This document shows positions 26,135 to 34,804 of a stretch of DNA of 64,000 nt, one piece after another; position 1 is the first letter of the stretch, and every line of letters begins with the position of its first letter. The notes beneath the pieces were generated by a model. The model did no database searches. It was not told where the DNA came from and saw only the letters and a program-made list of their open reading frames with translations. Position numbers and translations under genes: made by a program. Origin of the DNA: Pseudomonas karstica (GTDB taxonomy: Bacteria; Pseudomonadota; Gammaproteobacteria; Pseudomonadales; Pseudomonadaceae); NCBI RefSeq assembly GCF_009707515.1, contig NZ_WLYI01000031.1, positions 23,335 through 87,334 of the forward strand. Reading direction: 5' to 3'.

Positions 26135-26760
26135 TGGTTTTGCTCCTGATCGTTTAGTTTCAGCGCATCTGCTGCTTCATCAGCCAAACCCAGGCCGGTT
26201 TGCTGATTAGTCAGAATGCGCACCAGGATTTCCACAAAGCGGACAAACACCATGGCGTAACCGAACGGTACGATGGCTGCGATATGCCATTGGGCGATGC
26301 CGTAATGGCCGAGGTCTTCAGCGCCGATGTCGGCGATAAACAGGGTTTTGACCCAATCAAAGCTGCCAACCCCAATCATCACGGCGTAAGTCAGGCAGGC
26401 AACACAGGCAACCAAGCCAATGATGCGCTGGGTCGGCCGCGAGGCCAGTTTGACCAATGCATCTACACCGATATGCCCGGCGGTACGTACGCCGTAAGCC
26501 AGGCCGAAAAAGATTAACCAGGCGAACAGCGCCTTGGTTAAAGCAATGCTCCACGTCATTGACTGGGCCATGCCAAGAAGGAAGTCGCCAATCGAAAACA
26601 ACACCTCGCTACCGCCTTCCCAGTGGTCGGCCCAGTTGTAGAAAAAGGTATAGATGTTGTTGAGAACTACGTAGCTAAAGGTTACCAGCGTCATCATCCC
26701 TAATAAAAAGGCGATGAAGCCCTCTTCAAAATGGTCCCAAATGCGTCGCAAGGCATTCAT
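26131..26760 (-). CDS. dctQ: TRAP transporter small permease subunit
   Basis: 209 residues from the ATG at 26760 (GGAGATA upstream); the longer upstream frame has no ribosome site. Four membrane helices; FGLAYGVRTAGHIGVDALV contains the conserved R-x-x-x-H-I-x-V-D block of DctQ proteins. It partners DctM in the inner membrane. It lies 119 bases after the binding-protein gene on the same strand. Confidence 0.93.
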   Translation of the reverse strand: MNALRRIWDHFEEGFIAFLLGMMTLVTFSYVVLNNIYTFFYNWADHWEGGSEVLFSIGDFLLGMAQSMTWSIALTKALFAWLIFFGLAYGVRTAGHIGVDALVKLASRPTQRIIGLVACVACLTYAVMIGVGSFDWVKTLFIADIGAEDLGHYGIAQWHIAAIVPFGYAMVFVRFVEILVRILTNQQTGLGLADEAADALKLNDQEQNQ

Positions 26761-26879
26761 CAATAATATCTCCAAAGGCGAGGGACGAAGACCGTGGTAA
26801 ACCACGATCTCGCCTAAAAACCCAGTGCCCATGCATAGGCACTCAACTGGTTTTAGAGCCGCAGTGCGGCTGATTCACC

Positions 26880-27872
26880 TTACTGGTTGGAAGCTTCAGC
26901 AGCCTTGATCAGGTCAGGGCCGATGTCGTTTTCAAATTTCTTCCAGACAGGCTTCATGGCATCGCGCCACTCGGTACGTTGCTCTGGAGTCAGATTGATG
27001 ATTTCGCTGGTCTTGGCGTCGATGATGCGCTGCTTGTCACCTGCGTTCAGTGCTTCAGCTTGCTTGTTCACGTCAGCGGTCACTTCAACCAGGATCTTGT
27101 TCAGCTCCGTGCGGATATCTTCCGGCAGGCCGTTCCAGAACTTGGTATTGGCGATCAGCATGTAGTCCAAAACACCGTGATTGGATTCGGTGATGTATTT
27201 TTGAACTTCATTGAGCTTCTGGCTGTAGATATTCGAGTACGGGTTTTCCGCACCGTTGACAACGCCAGTCTGCAGGCCCTGGTAAACCTCGGCGAAGCTC
27301 ATTTTACGTGGATTGGCACGAACGGCCTTGAACTGCTCTTCGAGTACTGCAGAAGCCTGCACACGGAACTTCAGGCCACGTGCATCTTTTGGCTCGTGCA
27401 ATGCTTTGTTGGCCGACAATTGCTTCATGCCGTTGTGCCAATAGCCAAGCCCGGTGATGTTTTTCGACTCCATCGAGGCGAGTAGCTCCTGGCCTTGGGG
27501 GCCCTGCTGGAATTTGTCGACTGCCTTAATGTCGTTGAACAGGAATGGCAGGTCGAAAATCTGCAGTTTTGGGGTGTAGTGCTCGAACTTGGCAAGCGAT
27601 GGGGCGATCAGTTGCACATCCCCGAGCAGCAGGGCTTCCATTTCCTTACCGTCACCGAACAGCGACGAGTTAGGGTAAACCTCTACCCGTACTTTGCCGG
27701 GTAGACGCTCCTCAACCAGTTTTTTGAAAAGGTTGGCACCTTGGCCTTTCGGCGTGTTGTCGGCTACAACGTGGGAGAATTTGATCACGATCGGGTCGGC
27801 CCCATGGGCCATACCGGCGATGCTCATTGACAGAGCACAATATGCGAGTGCCTTGGCAGCAGTTTTGAACAT
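26880..27872 (-). CDS. dctP: TRAP transporter substrate-binding protein
   Basis: 330 residues from the ATG at 27872 (AGAGGAA upstream). The signal peptide ends at MAHG/ADP (about residue 24). The mature start IVIKFSHVVADNTPKG and the central GLKFRVQASAVLEEQFKA with its conserved Arg are typical of DctP; this Arg binds the substrate carboxylate. Dicarboxylates such as succinate, malate or fumarate are likely. First gene of dctPQM. No DctB/DctD two-component pair is next to it, so regulation must come from elsewhere. Confidence 0.93.
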   Translation of the reverse strand: MFKTAAKALAYCALSMSIAGMAHGADPIVIKFSHVVADNTPKGQGANLFKKLVEERLPGKVRVEVYPNSSLFGDGKEMEALLLGDVQLIAPSLAKFEHYTPKLQIFDLPFLFNDIKAVDKFQQGPQGQELLASMESKNITGLGYWHNGMKQLSANKALHEPKDARGLKFRVQASAVLEEQFKAVRANPRKMSFAEVYQGLQTGVVNGAENPYSNIYSQKLNEVQKYITESNHGVLDYMLIANTKFWNGLPEDIRTELNKILVEVTADVNKQAEALNAGDKQRIIDAKTSEIINLTPEQRTEWRDAMKPVWKKFENDIGPDLIKAAEASNQ

Positions 27873-28175
27873 GCGAATATTCCTCTTATTGTATTTATAA
27901 CGCTGAGCGCCGTCGCGCGAAAACGGGCTAACAACAAGTCTAGGTCGCATGTCAGAAAAGGAGGGGCGCATGCTAGAAATTGCCTAGGTTTTATTTGTTG
28001 TGTCGCCCAAAAATTAAACAGCAATAAACATGCCGCGCTGCGCTCTATGGAGAGGTAGCGAGTTTCAGTATTGGGTTATTTGAGTTTATATTTGATTTAA
28101 AAGAAGTTTTTGGTTTTGGCGAGGTTCTTTGGTTATCCAGCATTTACACAGCAATAGCGGGTTTTTTGTTGGTTT

Positions 28176-28223
28176 TGGCGGTTTTCCGCCAGTGTGGCGG
28201 GATTGTTTGGCGGCTTTTCGCCA
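28176..28223. promoter_or_regulatory. Two tandem near-identical palindromes before the YeeE/YedE gene
   Basis: TGGCGGTTTTCCGCCA (28176-28191) and TGGCGGCTTTTCGCCA (28208-28223) are spaced 32 bases centre to centre, three helical turns. A TATACT element lies at 28262-28267 with only a poor -35, so the palindromes would sit near -58 and -90, the place for an activator. The rest of the 440-base gap (27873-28312) is AT-rich promoter DNA for dctP and this gene; I see no ORF there. Confidence 0.5.
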
Positions 28224-28312
28224 TGACGGGTTGCATAAAGATCAAGACCCTCTCCTGGGTTTATACTCGGCGCCATCGCAATTAACCAAAATCAAACGAA
28301 CTGAGATACCTC

Positions 28313-29524
28313 ATGAGCTTTTCTCTTCCTGCGACACCTGCGCACAAGCCGGTCGCGCCACTGCTGGCGTTTGTCTTCCTGCTGTTTGGCGCCGTGTTCC
28401 TGCAAAACAGCGTCGGCTCGCGCCAAGTGCTGTTGCTGGTGGTCGGCGCGGCGCTGGGGTTGACGCTTTATCACGCAGCCTTCGGTTTTACCTCGGCCTG
28501 GCGGGTGTTCATCAATGATCGGCGTGGCGCGGGTTTGCGTGCGCAAATGGTGATGCTGGCGGTGGCGGTGGTGCTGTTCTTCCCCGCGCTGGGCGCGGGC
28601 ACTTTGTTCGGTCAGCCAGTGGTCGGGCTAGTGGCGCCGGCCGGGGTTTCGGTGGTGTTCGGTGCGTTCATTTTCGGCATCGGCATGCAGTTGGGCGGCG
28701 GATGTGCGTCAGGTACCTTGTTCACCGTGGGCGGCGGTAATGCACGCATGCTGGTGACCTTGTTGTTCTTTATCTGCGGTTCGTTGATCGCCACTCACCA
28801 TGTTGACTGGTGGTTTTCGCTGCCCTCGTTCCCGGCGACTTCCATCGTCAAAAGCTTCGGCGTGGTTCCGGCATTGCTCGTGAGCCTGGCCGTGTTCGCA
28901 ATCATTGCGGCTGTGACCGTACGCCTGGAAAAACGTCGTCATGGACAGCTTGAAGAGGGCGTGACCAGCGAACACCAAGGGCTGCGCCGCTTCTTGCGCG
29001 GGCCGTGGCCATTGGTATGGGGCGCGATTGGATTGGCCTTGCTCAACTACGCCACCCTGGCGCTGGCCGGACGGCCGTGGGGTATTACTTCGGCGTTCGC
29101 GCTGTGGGGCGCCAAGGTTGCCAGCGGGTTGGGCGTCGATGTCGGCAGTTGGGTGTTCTGGCAGATCCCGGGCAATGCCAAGGCCCTGGTTGCGCCGGTG
29201 TGGGAAGACGTCACCAGCGTCATGGACATCGGCATCATCTTTGGTGCGCTGTTGGCCGCAGGCCTGGCCGGGCGTTTCGCACCCAACCTGAAAATCCCGG
29301 CCCGCTCGCTGTTCGCGGCGGTGATCGGTGGTCTGCTGCTCGGTTATGGCTCGCGTCTGGCGTACGGCTGCAACATCGGCGCCTACTTCAGTGGCATCGC
29401 CTCGGGCAGCCTGCATGGCTGGCTGTGGCTGGTGGCTGCGTTTATCGGTAATAGCGTGGGCGTGCGTCTGCGGCCGTTCTTCTTTGCGGGCGAGCGTACG
29501 AAGGTGGCGTTGAGCGGTTGCTGA
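28313..29524 (+). CDS. YeeE/YedE-family (TsuA-like) transporter
   Basis: 403 residues, about ten membrane segments, two inverted halves. The conserved cysteine motifs of the family are present: GMQLGGGCASGTLFTVGGG in the first half and GYGSRLAYGCNIGAYFSGIASGS in the second. These cysteines line the path of thiosulfate in characterised TsuA proteins. The likely role is uptake of thiosulfate or a related sulfur compound. Monocistronic with a strong terminator behind it. Confidence 0.9.
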   Translation: MSFSLPATPAHKPVAPLLAFVFLLFGAVFLQNSVGSRQVLLLVVGAALGLTLYHAAFGFTSAWRVFINDRRGAGLRAQMVMLAVAVVLFFPALGAGTLFGQPVVGLVAPAGVSVVFGAFIFGIGMQLGGGCASGTLFTVGGGNARMLVTLLFFICGSLIATHHVDWWFSLPSFPATSIVKSFGVVPALLVSLAVFAIIAAVTVRLEKRRHGQLEEGVTSEHQGLRRFLRGPWPLVWGAIGLALLNYATLALAGRPWGITSAFALWGAKVASGLGVDVGSWVFWQIPGNAKALVAPVWEDVTSVMDIGIIFGALLAAGLAGRFAPNLKIPARSLFAAVIGGLLLGYGSRLAYGCNIGAYFSGIASGSLHGWLWLVAAFIGNSVGVRLRPFFFAGERTKVALSGC

Positions 29525-29622
29525 GAGCTGGTGTGTGCCTGGGTTGACGCCTCGTTAGCTTTCACGGGGCCCCGTAGGTTCTGTGGCGAGCAGCCCGGTG
29601 CCGTCTCGCTCACTATGGTTTT

Positions 29623-29647
29623 CAAGGCGCCGAACAGGCGCCTTTTT
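29623..29647. terminator. Rho-independent terminator
   Basis: AAGGCGCC, loop GAACA, GGCGCCTTTTTT, about 100 bases behind the YeeE/YedE stop and between convergent genes. The A-run on the left is short, so it acts best on the plus strand. Confidence 0.85.
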
Positions 29648-29691
29648 TCATCACTTTGGCGGCATAGAGGCTTTAGCGACCTGTGGCTTTG

Positions 29692-30588
29692 TCAGCTACC
29701 CCTGATGGCTCTGGTTTCGCCAAGGATCCTCGCAGTGTCCCGCGCAGGAGGCAGGCCAAATACCCGCGCATAGTCCCGGGTGAACTGCGTAGCACTTTCG
29801 TAGCCCACCTCGAAGGCGGCCGCAGTGACGCTTCTGGCGCTGGCCACCATGAGCGTTCGGGCCTGAAGCAAACGAACCCGCTTTTGATACTGCAATGGGC
29901 TTAGGGTGGTGACTGCCTTGAAGTGGCGGTGAAAGGCCGAGACGCTCATGGCCGCTTTCTGCGCGAGGCTCTCTACCCTGATCGGCTCGGCAAAATCACG
30001 GCGGATCCATTGAATCGCCAGGCTCACTCGCGCCATGGCGGTATCAGGCGCCGCAATCTCCCGCAGCATCCAGCCATGTGGGCCTTGCAGCACGCGGAAC
30101 AGAATCTCGCGCTCGTAGACGGGAGCCAGAGCCGCAATGGCGTCAGGCTTGTCCATCAGCCGCAACATGCGGACCCAGGCGTCCATCAGTTCTGGAGTGA
30201 CAGCCGCCACGGAAAACCCGGGATCGTTTTCATACCGCTCCCTCGGTTTTGGAAGGTCTGCCAGCAGTGTGGACAACACCGTTGGGTCGAGCGTCAGGCT
30301 GACCGCCAGGTAAGGCTCGCCTGACGCAGCTGGGTGCACGGTGCCTACCGCCGGCAACTCGATGGACATGACGAAATACGTCGCGGGGTCATACCGCAGC
30401 GTGCGGTCGCCGACGGTCATGGTTTTGCTGCCTTGCAGGATCAGGTTGATCATCGGGTCATAGACCGCAGCCAGCATGTGCTCGGGAATCTTGCCCTGGA
30501 CCATGGCGACCCGCGGGATGCCTGTCTCGGTGCGGCGGTTCTCGGCCTTGGAGGCCAAGGACCGCAGTTCATTCAGTTGATTGTTCAT
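29692..30588 (-). CDS. AraC-family regulator with AraC_N (cupin-like) domain
   Basis: 298 residues. The N-terminal ligand domain covers about 20-180 (INLILQGSKTMTVGDRTLRYDPATYFV) and the C-terminal double HTH about 195-290 (AAMSVSAFHRHFKAVTTLSPLQYQK, then EVGYESATQFTRDYARVFGLPP). It is divergent from an SDR gene with 138 bases between and is probably its regulator. A paralog with the same architecture lies at 32886-33803, also divergent from an SDR gene. Confidence 0.9.
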   Translation of the reverse strand: MNNQLNELRSLASKAENRRTETGIPRVAMVQGKIPEHMLAAVYDPMINLILQGSKTMTVGDRTLRYDPATYFVMSIELPAVGTVHPAASGEPYLAVSLTLDPTVLSTLLADLPKPRERYENDPGFSVAAVTPELMDAWVRMLRLMDKPDAIAALAPVYEREILFRVLQGPHGWMLREIAAPDTAMARVSLAIQWIRRDFAEPIRVESLAQKAAMSVSAFHRHFKAVTTLSPLQYQKRVRLLQARTLMVASARSVTAAAFEVGYESATQFTRDYARVFGLPPARDTARILGETRAIRGS

Positions 30589-30726
30589 GAAGCGGATGTT
30601 TAGCGCAGGCGGATACGCTGCGCAAGTAAAAAGCAGAAACAGGCAAGTCTTGAGTAGGAACGGCTGAGCCCACGGTGAGGGGCAAGTTTACTGTGATGGC
30701 TCATTTGGTCGACAGTGGAGCAGGAC

Positions 30727-31470
30727 ATGGGCGTTGTCGTTATTACTGGAGGCAGCCGGGGAATCGGCGCCAGTGCAGCTAAACAGGTTGCCCTGCGGGG
30801 CCTGGGGGTGATCCTTACCTACAACACTAATCCCGAGGCGGCGGATACGGTCGTGCGGTGTATCGAGCAGGCAGGTGGCAAGGCTGTTGCGCTCAAGCTT
30901 GATGTCGCTGATGTGGGTAGCTTCGGGGGCTTTTGTGAGTCAGTAGTCCATGTATTGCGGGAAACCTGGAACCTGAACGCCCTCAGTGGCCTGGTCAACA
31001 ACGCGGGCTATGGGCTGTTCAACCCTTTGCCATCGATCAGCGAAGCGCAGTTCGATGGCCTGTTCAATGTTCATCTCAAGGGGCCATTCTTTTTGACCCA
31101 GGCCTTGCTGCCGTTGCTGGAAGAGAACGCCAGCATCGTCAACCTGACCAGCGCCACGGTCCGCGTGGCCACTGCGGGCGTCGCTCCTTATGCGGCCTTC
31201 AAGGGTGGCCTGGAGGTGCTCACCCGCTACATGGCCAAGGAATTTGGTGACCGGCGTATAAGGGCCAACGCGGTTTCGCCCGGTGCGATTCGTACTGAAC
31301 TGGGCGGTGGGCTGAACGATGAATTCGAGACGCTGCTGGCGGCGCAAACAGCGCTTGGCAGGGTCGGCGAACCGCAAGACGTCGCGCGCGTCATTGCCAT
31401 GCTGTTGTGCGAAGAAGGCGCCTGGATCAATGCCCAGACAATCGAGGTCGCGGGCGGCTACAACATCTGA
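30727..31470 (+). CDS. SDR-family oxidoreductase
   Basis: 247 residues from the ATG at 30727, chosen for the GGAGCAGGA just before it over the GTG four codons upstream. TGGSRGIG is the cofactor loop, NNAG follows, and NLTSATVRVATAGVAPYAAFK gives the Ser and the Y-A-A-F-K catalytic motif. The end WINAQTIEVAGGYNI is typical of classical SDRs. Substrate unknown. It starts a small operon with the VOC gene (14 bases on) and the saccharopine-dehydrogenase-like gene. Confidence 0.88.
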   Translation: MGVVVITGGSRGIGASAAKQVALRGLGVILTYNTNPEAADTVVRCIEQAGGKAVALKLDVADVGSFGGFCESVVHVLRETWNLNALSGLVNNAGYGLFNPLPSISEAQFDGLFNVHLKGPFFLTQALLPLLEENASIVNLTSATVRVATAGVAPYAAFKGGLEVLTRYMAKEFGDRRIRANAVSPGAIRTELGGGLNDEFETLLAAQTALGRVGEPQDVARVIAMLLCEEGAWINAQTIEVAGGYNI

Positions 31471-31484
31471 ACGAGGGTTTTGGC

Positions 31485-31886
31485 ATGCTGGATCATATTT
31501 TTCTGTCGGTGAGTGACATTGAACGCTCCATCCGTTTCTACGAGGCAGCCCTGGTACCGCTTGGGATCACCGCACGCCTGGACTACGACGGCAAGGACGG
31601 TCCGCCGGGCCATCCAGACCTCAAGGGCTTCGGTGCCAATGGCCGGATGTTCTTCTGGCTGCGGGAGGGCATCGTGCAAGGGCAGGCCGTGCACGTTGGT
31701 TTTGTGGCGAGCAGCAAGGCTGAGGTCGACGCAGCCTATGCTGGCGCCATTGCTCAGGGTGCTGTCGACAATGGCGCACCGGGTGCCCGGCTGCACTACG
31801 ACCCGAATTACTATGCTGCCAATGTCCTGGACCCTGACGGCTACAGTCTTGAATTTGTCTACAAGAACTGGCAGCACGCCCAATGA
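31485..31886 (+). CDS. VOC-family (glyoxalase-like) protein
   Basis: 133 residues from the ATG at 31485. One VOC module: LDHIFLSVSDIERSIRFYEAAL begins it with the first metal-ligand His, and VLDPDGYSLEFVYK ends it with the ligand Glu. YDPNYYAANVLDPDGY is typical of a widespread group of uncharacterised VOC proteins. It overlaps the next gene by four bases. Confidence 0.85.
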   Translation: MLDHIFLSVSDIERSIRFYEAALVPLGITARLDYDGKDGPPGHPDLKGFGANGRMFFWLREGIVQGQAVHVGFVASSKAEVDAAYAGAIAQGAVDNGAPGARLHYDPNYYAANVLDPDGYSLEFVYKNWQHAQ

Positions 31887-32860
31887 AAAAACTGATGATT
31901 TACGGAGCTACGGGCTACACCGGCCGCATGGCTGCGGAGTGGGCGAAAGCCTCGGGGCTGGATTTCGAAATAGCCGGGCGTAATCAGCAGAGGCTCGCGG
32001 TACTGGCTGAGCAACTGGGCGTTCCATTTCGAGTCTTTGAGGCCGGCCCAGAGGCGGAAAAGTTCTTGAAGGGCTTCAATGTGCTGCTCAACTTCGCCGG
32101 ACCATTTGTGAAAACTGCGGACCCGTTGATGTGCGCCTGCATTAACGTCGGGGTCGACTACCTGGATATTACGGCCGAGATCAATATTTACCGGTTGGCT
32201 GAGCGATTGGGTGTTGAAGCAGCCAAGGCGGGCGTGATGCTTTTGCCAGGCGTGGGCTGGGACGTCGTGCCCACCGATTGCCTGGCTGTGCATGTTGCCC
32301 AGCGGGTAGAGCGGCCTCAGGCACTGAGCATCGCGCTTCAGGTTCCAGGGTCCATGTCGCGTGGTTCGGCGATAAGCGTCAGCGAAATCATCGGAGCCGG
32401 TTTGCTCGCCAGGGTTGATGGCGAACTCGTCGCAACACCGAATGCGCAGCCGCAACACTTTGATTTTGGCGACGGACCGGTGCTCTGCGTACCACTGTCT
32501 TTCGGTGACTTGGTGACTGCCTGGCATTCGACCGGCATACCCAACATTGCGATGTTCGTGCATATCGCTGGCGATGCGTTTGCGCAGGGGGATCTGTCCC
32601 AACTGCCTGATGGCCCCACTTCTGAGGAACGGGATGCTCATCGGGCTCGGGCAGTGGCTGAAGTCACAGGGGCGGACGGTACAGTCGCACGCTCCGTGAT
32701 TGAAACTGTGAACGGCTATTCCTATACGCCACTGGCTGCTATTGAAGCTGCGCGCCGTATATTGAACGGCGAACGGCGGCCGGGTTTTGAAACCCCCGCG
32801 CGGCTCTTCGGTGGTGGGTTGGCCGAGAGTATTGCGGGAACGACGATCACTGATCTTTGA
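31883..32860 (+). CDS. Saccharopine-dehydrogenase-like NAD(P)-binding protein
   Basis: 325 residues. The N-terminal MIYGATGYTGRMAAEWAK is the Rossmann nucleotide loop of the saccharopine dehydrogenase NADP-binding family; FAGPFVKTADPLMCACINVGVDYLD is the conserved block behind it. Shorter than true saccharopine dehydrogenase and without its C-terminal catalytic domain. Probably a reductase acting on an unknown ketone, enol or thioester. The ATGA overlap with the VOC gene shows translational coupling. Confidence 0.82.
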   Translation: MKKLMIYGATGYTGRMAAEWAKASGLDFEIAGRNQQRLAVLAEQLGVPFRVFEAGPEAEKFLKGFNVLLNFAGPFVKTADPLMCACINVGVDYLDITAEINIYRLAERLGVEAAKAGVMLLPGVGWDVVPTDCLAVHVAQRVERPQALSIALQVPGSMSRGSAISVSEIIGAGLLARVDGELVATPNAQPQHFDFGDGPVLCVPLSFGDLVTAWHSTGIPNIAMFVHIAGDAFAQGDLSQLPDGPTSEERDAHRARAVAEVTGADGTVARSVIETVNGYSYTPLAAIEAARRILNGERRPGFETPARLFGGGLAESIAGTTITDL

Positions 32861-32885
32861 GTTCGACGGTCCTGCTCAGCAGTGC

Positions 32886-33803
32886 TCAGGAAGTTGCCGT
32901 ACGCTTCCTGGCACTGTTCTGTGCGGCAGGCGGCGACCTGAATCTCGCGGCATCCCGCACGGGTGGCAGCCCAAACAGACGAGCGTACTCCCGACTGAAT
33001 TGCGAGGCGCTTTCATAACCGACGTTATAGGCGATTGAGGTTGCATCCAGCGTATCGAACAGCAGCAGCCAGCGGGCCCTCAGCAGGCGCAAACGCTTCT
33101 GATACTGAATGGGCGTCATGGCGGTGACCGATTTGAAATGCCGGTAGAAAGCCGCAACGCTCATATCGCTCATCACCGCGAGGGGCTCAACGCGAAAGGG
33201 CTCGGTGTAGTGCTCACGAATCCACTGGGTAGCACGGCGAATCTGTGCCAGTCGACTGTCTGGGCGAGCCACCTCACGAAGAATACCCCCAAGTGGCCCC
33301 TGCAAGGCGCGGAACAGGATTTCACGCTCGATCATGGGCGCCAGCACCGCAGCTTCGCGCGGTTGGTCCATGAGCCGCATCATGCGTAGCCAGGCATCAA
33401 TCATTTCAGCGGGCGCCGGCACAGCATCAAAGCATGCACTGCTGGCCTTGCCTGACACGCTCCCATCGTCCACCAGCAGTGCAGAGATCACAGCGGGGTC
33501 CAGGGTGAGGCTGATCGCGAGATAAGGCTGATCCGGCGCGATGCTGTGAATCTGCCCCGTCGCCGGTACATCGACAGGAACCAGGAAATAGCTTCCGGCA
33601 GCGTACTGAGAAACCTCGTCACCTATCGATAGGGTCTTTTGGCCCTGAAGCACCAGGTGCAGCATCGGCTGATATACCTGGTCCGCACACGCCTCAGCCC
33701 GGACCATCGCCACACGAGGCAAGCCGGTATCCGTCCACTTGTTTTGTGCGCGCATCACGATGCTGCGCAGTTCGGTCATTGCTTTTTCCATGTTCCTGAA
33801 CAT
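32886..33803 (-). CDS. AraC-family regulator, paralog of the one at 29692-30588
   Basis: Up to 305 residues. N-terminal AraC_N domain (LHLVLQGQKTLSIGDE) and C-terminal HTH pair (SDMSVAAFYRHFKSVTAMTPIQYQK, NVGYESASQFSREYARLFGLPP). The start is uncertain: ATGs at 33803, 33791 and 33779 are in frame, and the last has GGA seven bases upstream and aligns best with the paralog. Divergent from the SDR-MFS pair, which it probably controls. Confidence 0.88.
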   Translation of the reverse strand: MFRNMEKAMTELRSIVMRAQNKWTDTGLPRVAMVRAEACADQVYQPMLHLVLQGQKTLSIGDEVSQYAAGSYFLVPVDVPATGQIHSIAPDQPYLAISLTLDPAVISALLVDDGSVSGKASSACFDAVPAPAEMIDAWLRMMRLMDQPREAAVLAPMIEREILFRALQGPLGGILREVARPDSRLAQIRRATQWIREHYTEPFRVEPLAVMSDMSVAAFYRHFKSVTAMTPIQYQKRLRLLRARWLLLFDTLDATSIAYNVGYESASQFSREYARLFGLPPVRDAARFRSPPAAQNSARKRTATS

Positions 33804-33990
33804 GGGCTAGATCCCCGGGCAGCGCAAGCTGTCTGAGAAGAATAGGCAAGGATGAGCGAATAACTGGCAAACGTCGGCCCCCTGTGTTGGCGCAATACTG
33901 GTGGCCGGTGGTTGGTTGCACTGCGGGTTTCACGCAGCGCCAGCGACGAATCTTCACTGGGATATCACTCAACTTCAAGAAGGTCAGTTA

Positions 33991-34740
33991 ATGAAACTCG
34001 AAGGGAAAATAGCGGTTGTTACAGGCTCCTCCAAAGGTATCGGCGCAGGGATCGCCAAGGCCCTGGGCGCGCAGGGCGCAACCGTCATCGTCAATTATGC
34101 CTCCAGCCAACGCGATGCGGATGCGGTGGTTGCGCAGATCATCGAGAACGGCGGCACAGCCTTCGCGGTACAGGCTGACATGAGCCTGGCGGCGGATGTC
34201 GTGCGCTTGTTTGAAACGGTGAAGGCGAAATACGGGACCCTGGATGTGCTCGTCAACAATGCCGGTGTCGCGGTATTTGAAATGATCGACGACCTGACGG
34301 AAGAAGCCTTCCACAAGCAATTCAACCTGAACGTACTGGGCTACCTGTTGGCAGTGCGAGAGGCCGTCAAACTGCTTGGCCCCAAGGGCAGCGTGATCAA
34401 TATCAGCTCCATTCTCAGCACCGATCCCTACCTGGCTTCAAGTGTGTACTCCGCCACCAAGGGCGCTGTCGACACCTTGACCCTTGCCTTGGCCAGAGAG
34501 TTGGGGCCGCGTGGGGTCAGGGTCAATTCCATCCTGCCTGGGCATACCAATACACCGGCTACTGACGGGAATTTTGCCGGTGAACTGGGTGAAAAGCTCC
34601 TTGCTGGAACACCGCTAGGGCGTTTTGGAGAGCCCGAAGACATAGCGCCATTGGCCGTTTTCCTGGCGTCCGAGGATTCGCACTGGGTAACAGGCGAGTC
34701 CATCAGGGCTTCTGGTGGTGTTCGCGGTGTGGGTTACTGA
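33991..34740 (+). CDS. SDR-family oxidoreductase (FabG-like)
   Basis: 249 residues from the ATG at 33991 (AAGGTC upstream). TGSSKGIG cofactor loop, VNNAG, SSILS serine and YSATK catalytic motif; the C-terminus WVTGESIRASGGVRGVGY is classical. It belongs to the glucose/ribitol dehydrogenase-like group; the substrate is open. An MFS exporter gene starts 64 bases behind the stop. Confidence 0.88.
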   Translation: MKLEGKIAVVTGSSKGIGAGIAKALGAQGATVIVNYASSQRDADAVVAQIIENGGTAFAVQADMSLAADVVRLFETVKAKYGTLDVLVNNAGVAVFEMIDDLTEEAFHKQFNLNVLGYLLAVREAVKLLGPKGSVINISSILSTDPYLASSVYSATKGAVDTLTLALARELGPRGVRVNSILPGHTNTPATDGNFAGELGEKLLAGTPLGRFGEPEDIAPLAVFLASEDSHWVTGESIRASGGVRGVGY

Positions 34741-34804
34741 CAGCGCAGATTTAAGCTGCAGGCGCACGCAGACGTGCGCCTGCATGGTCCTTGGAACTCA
34801 GTTT

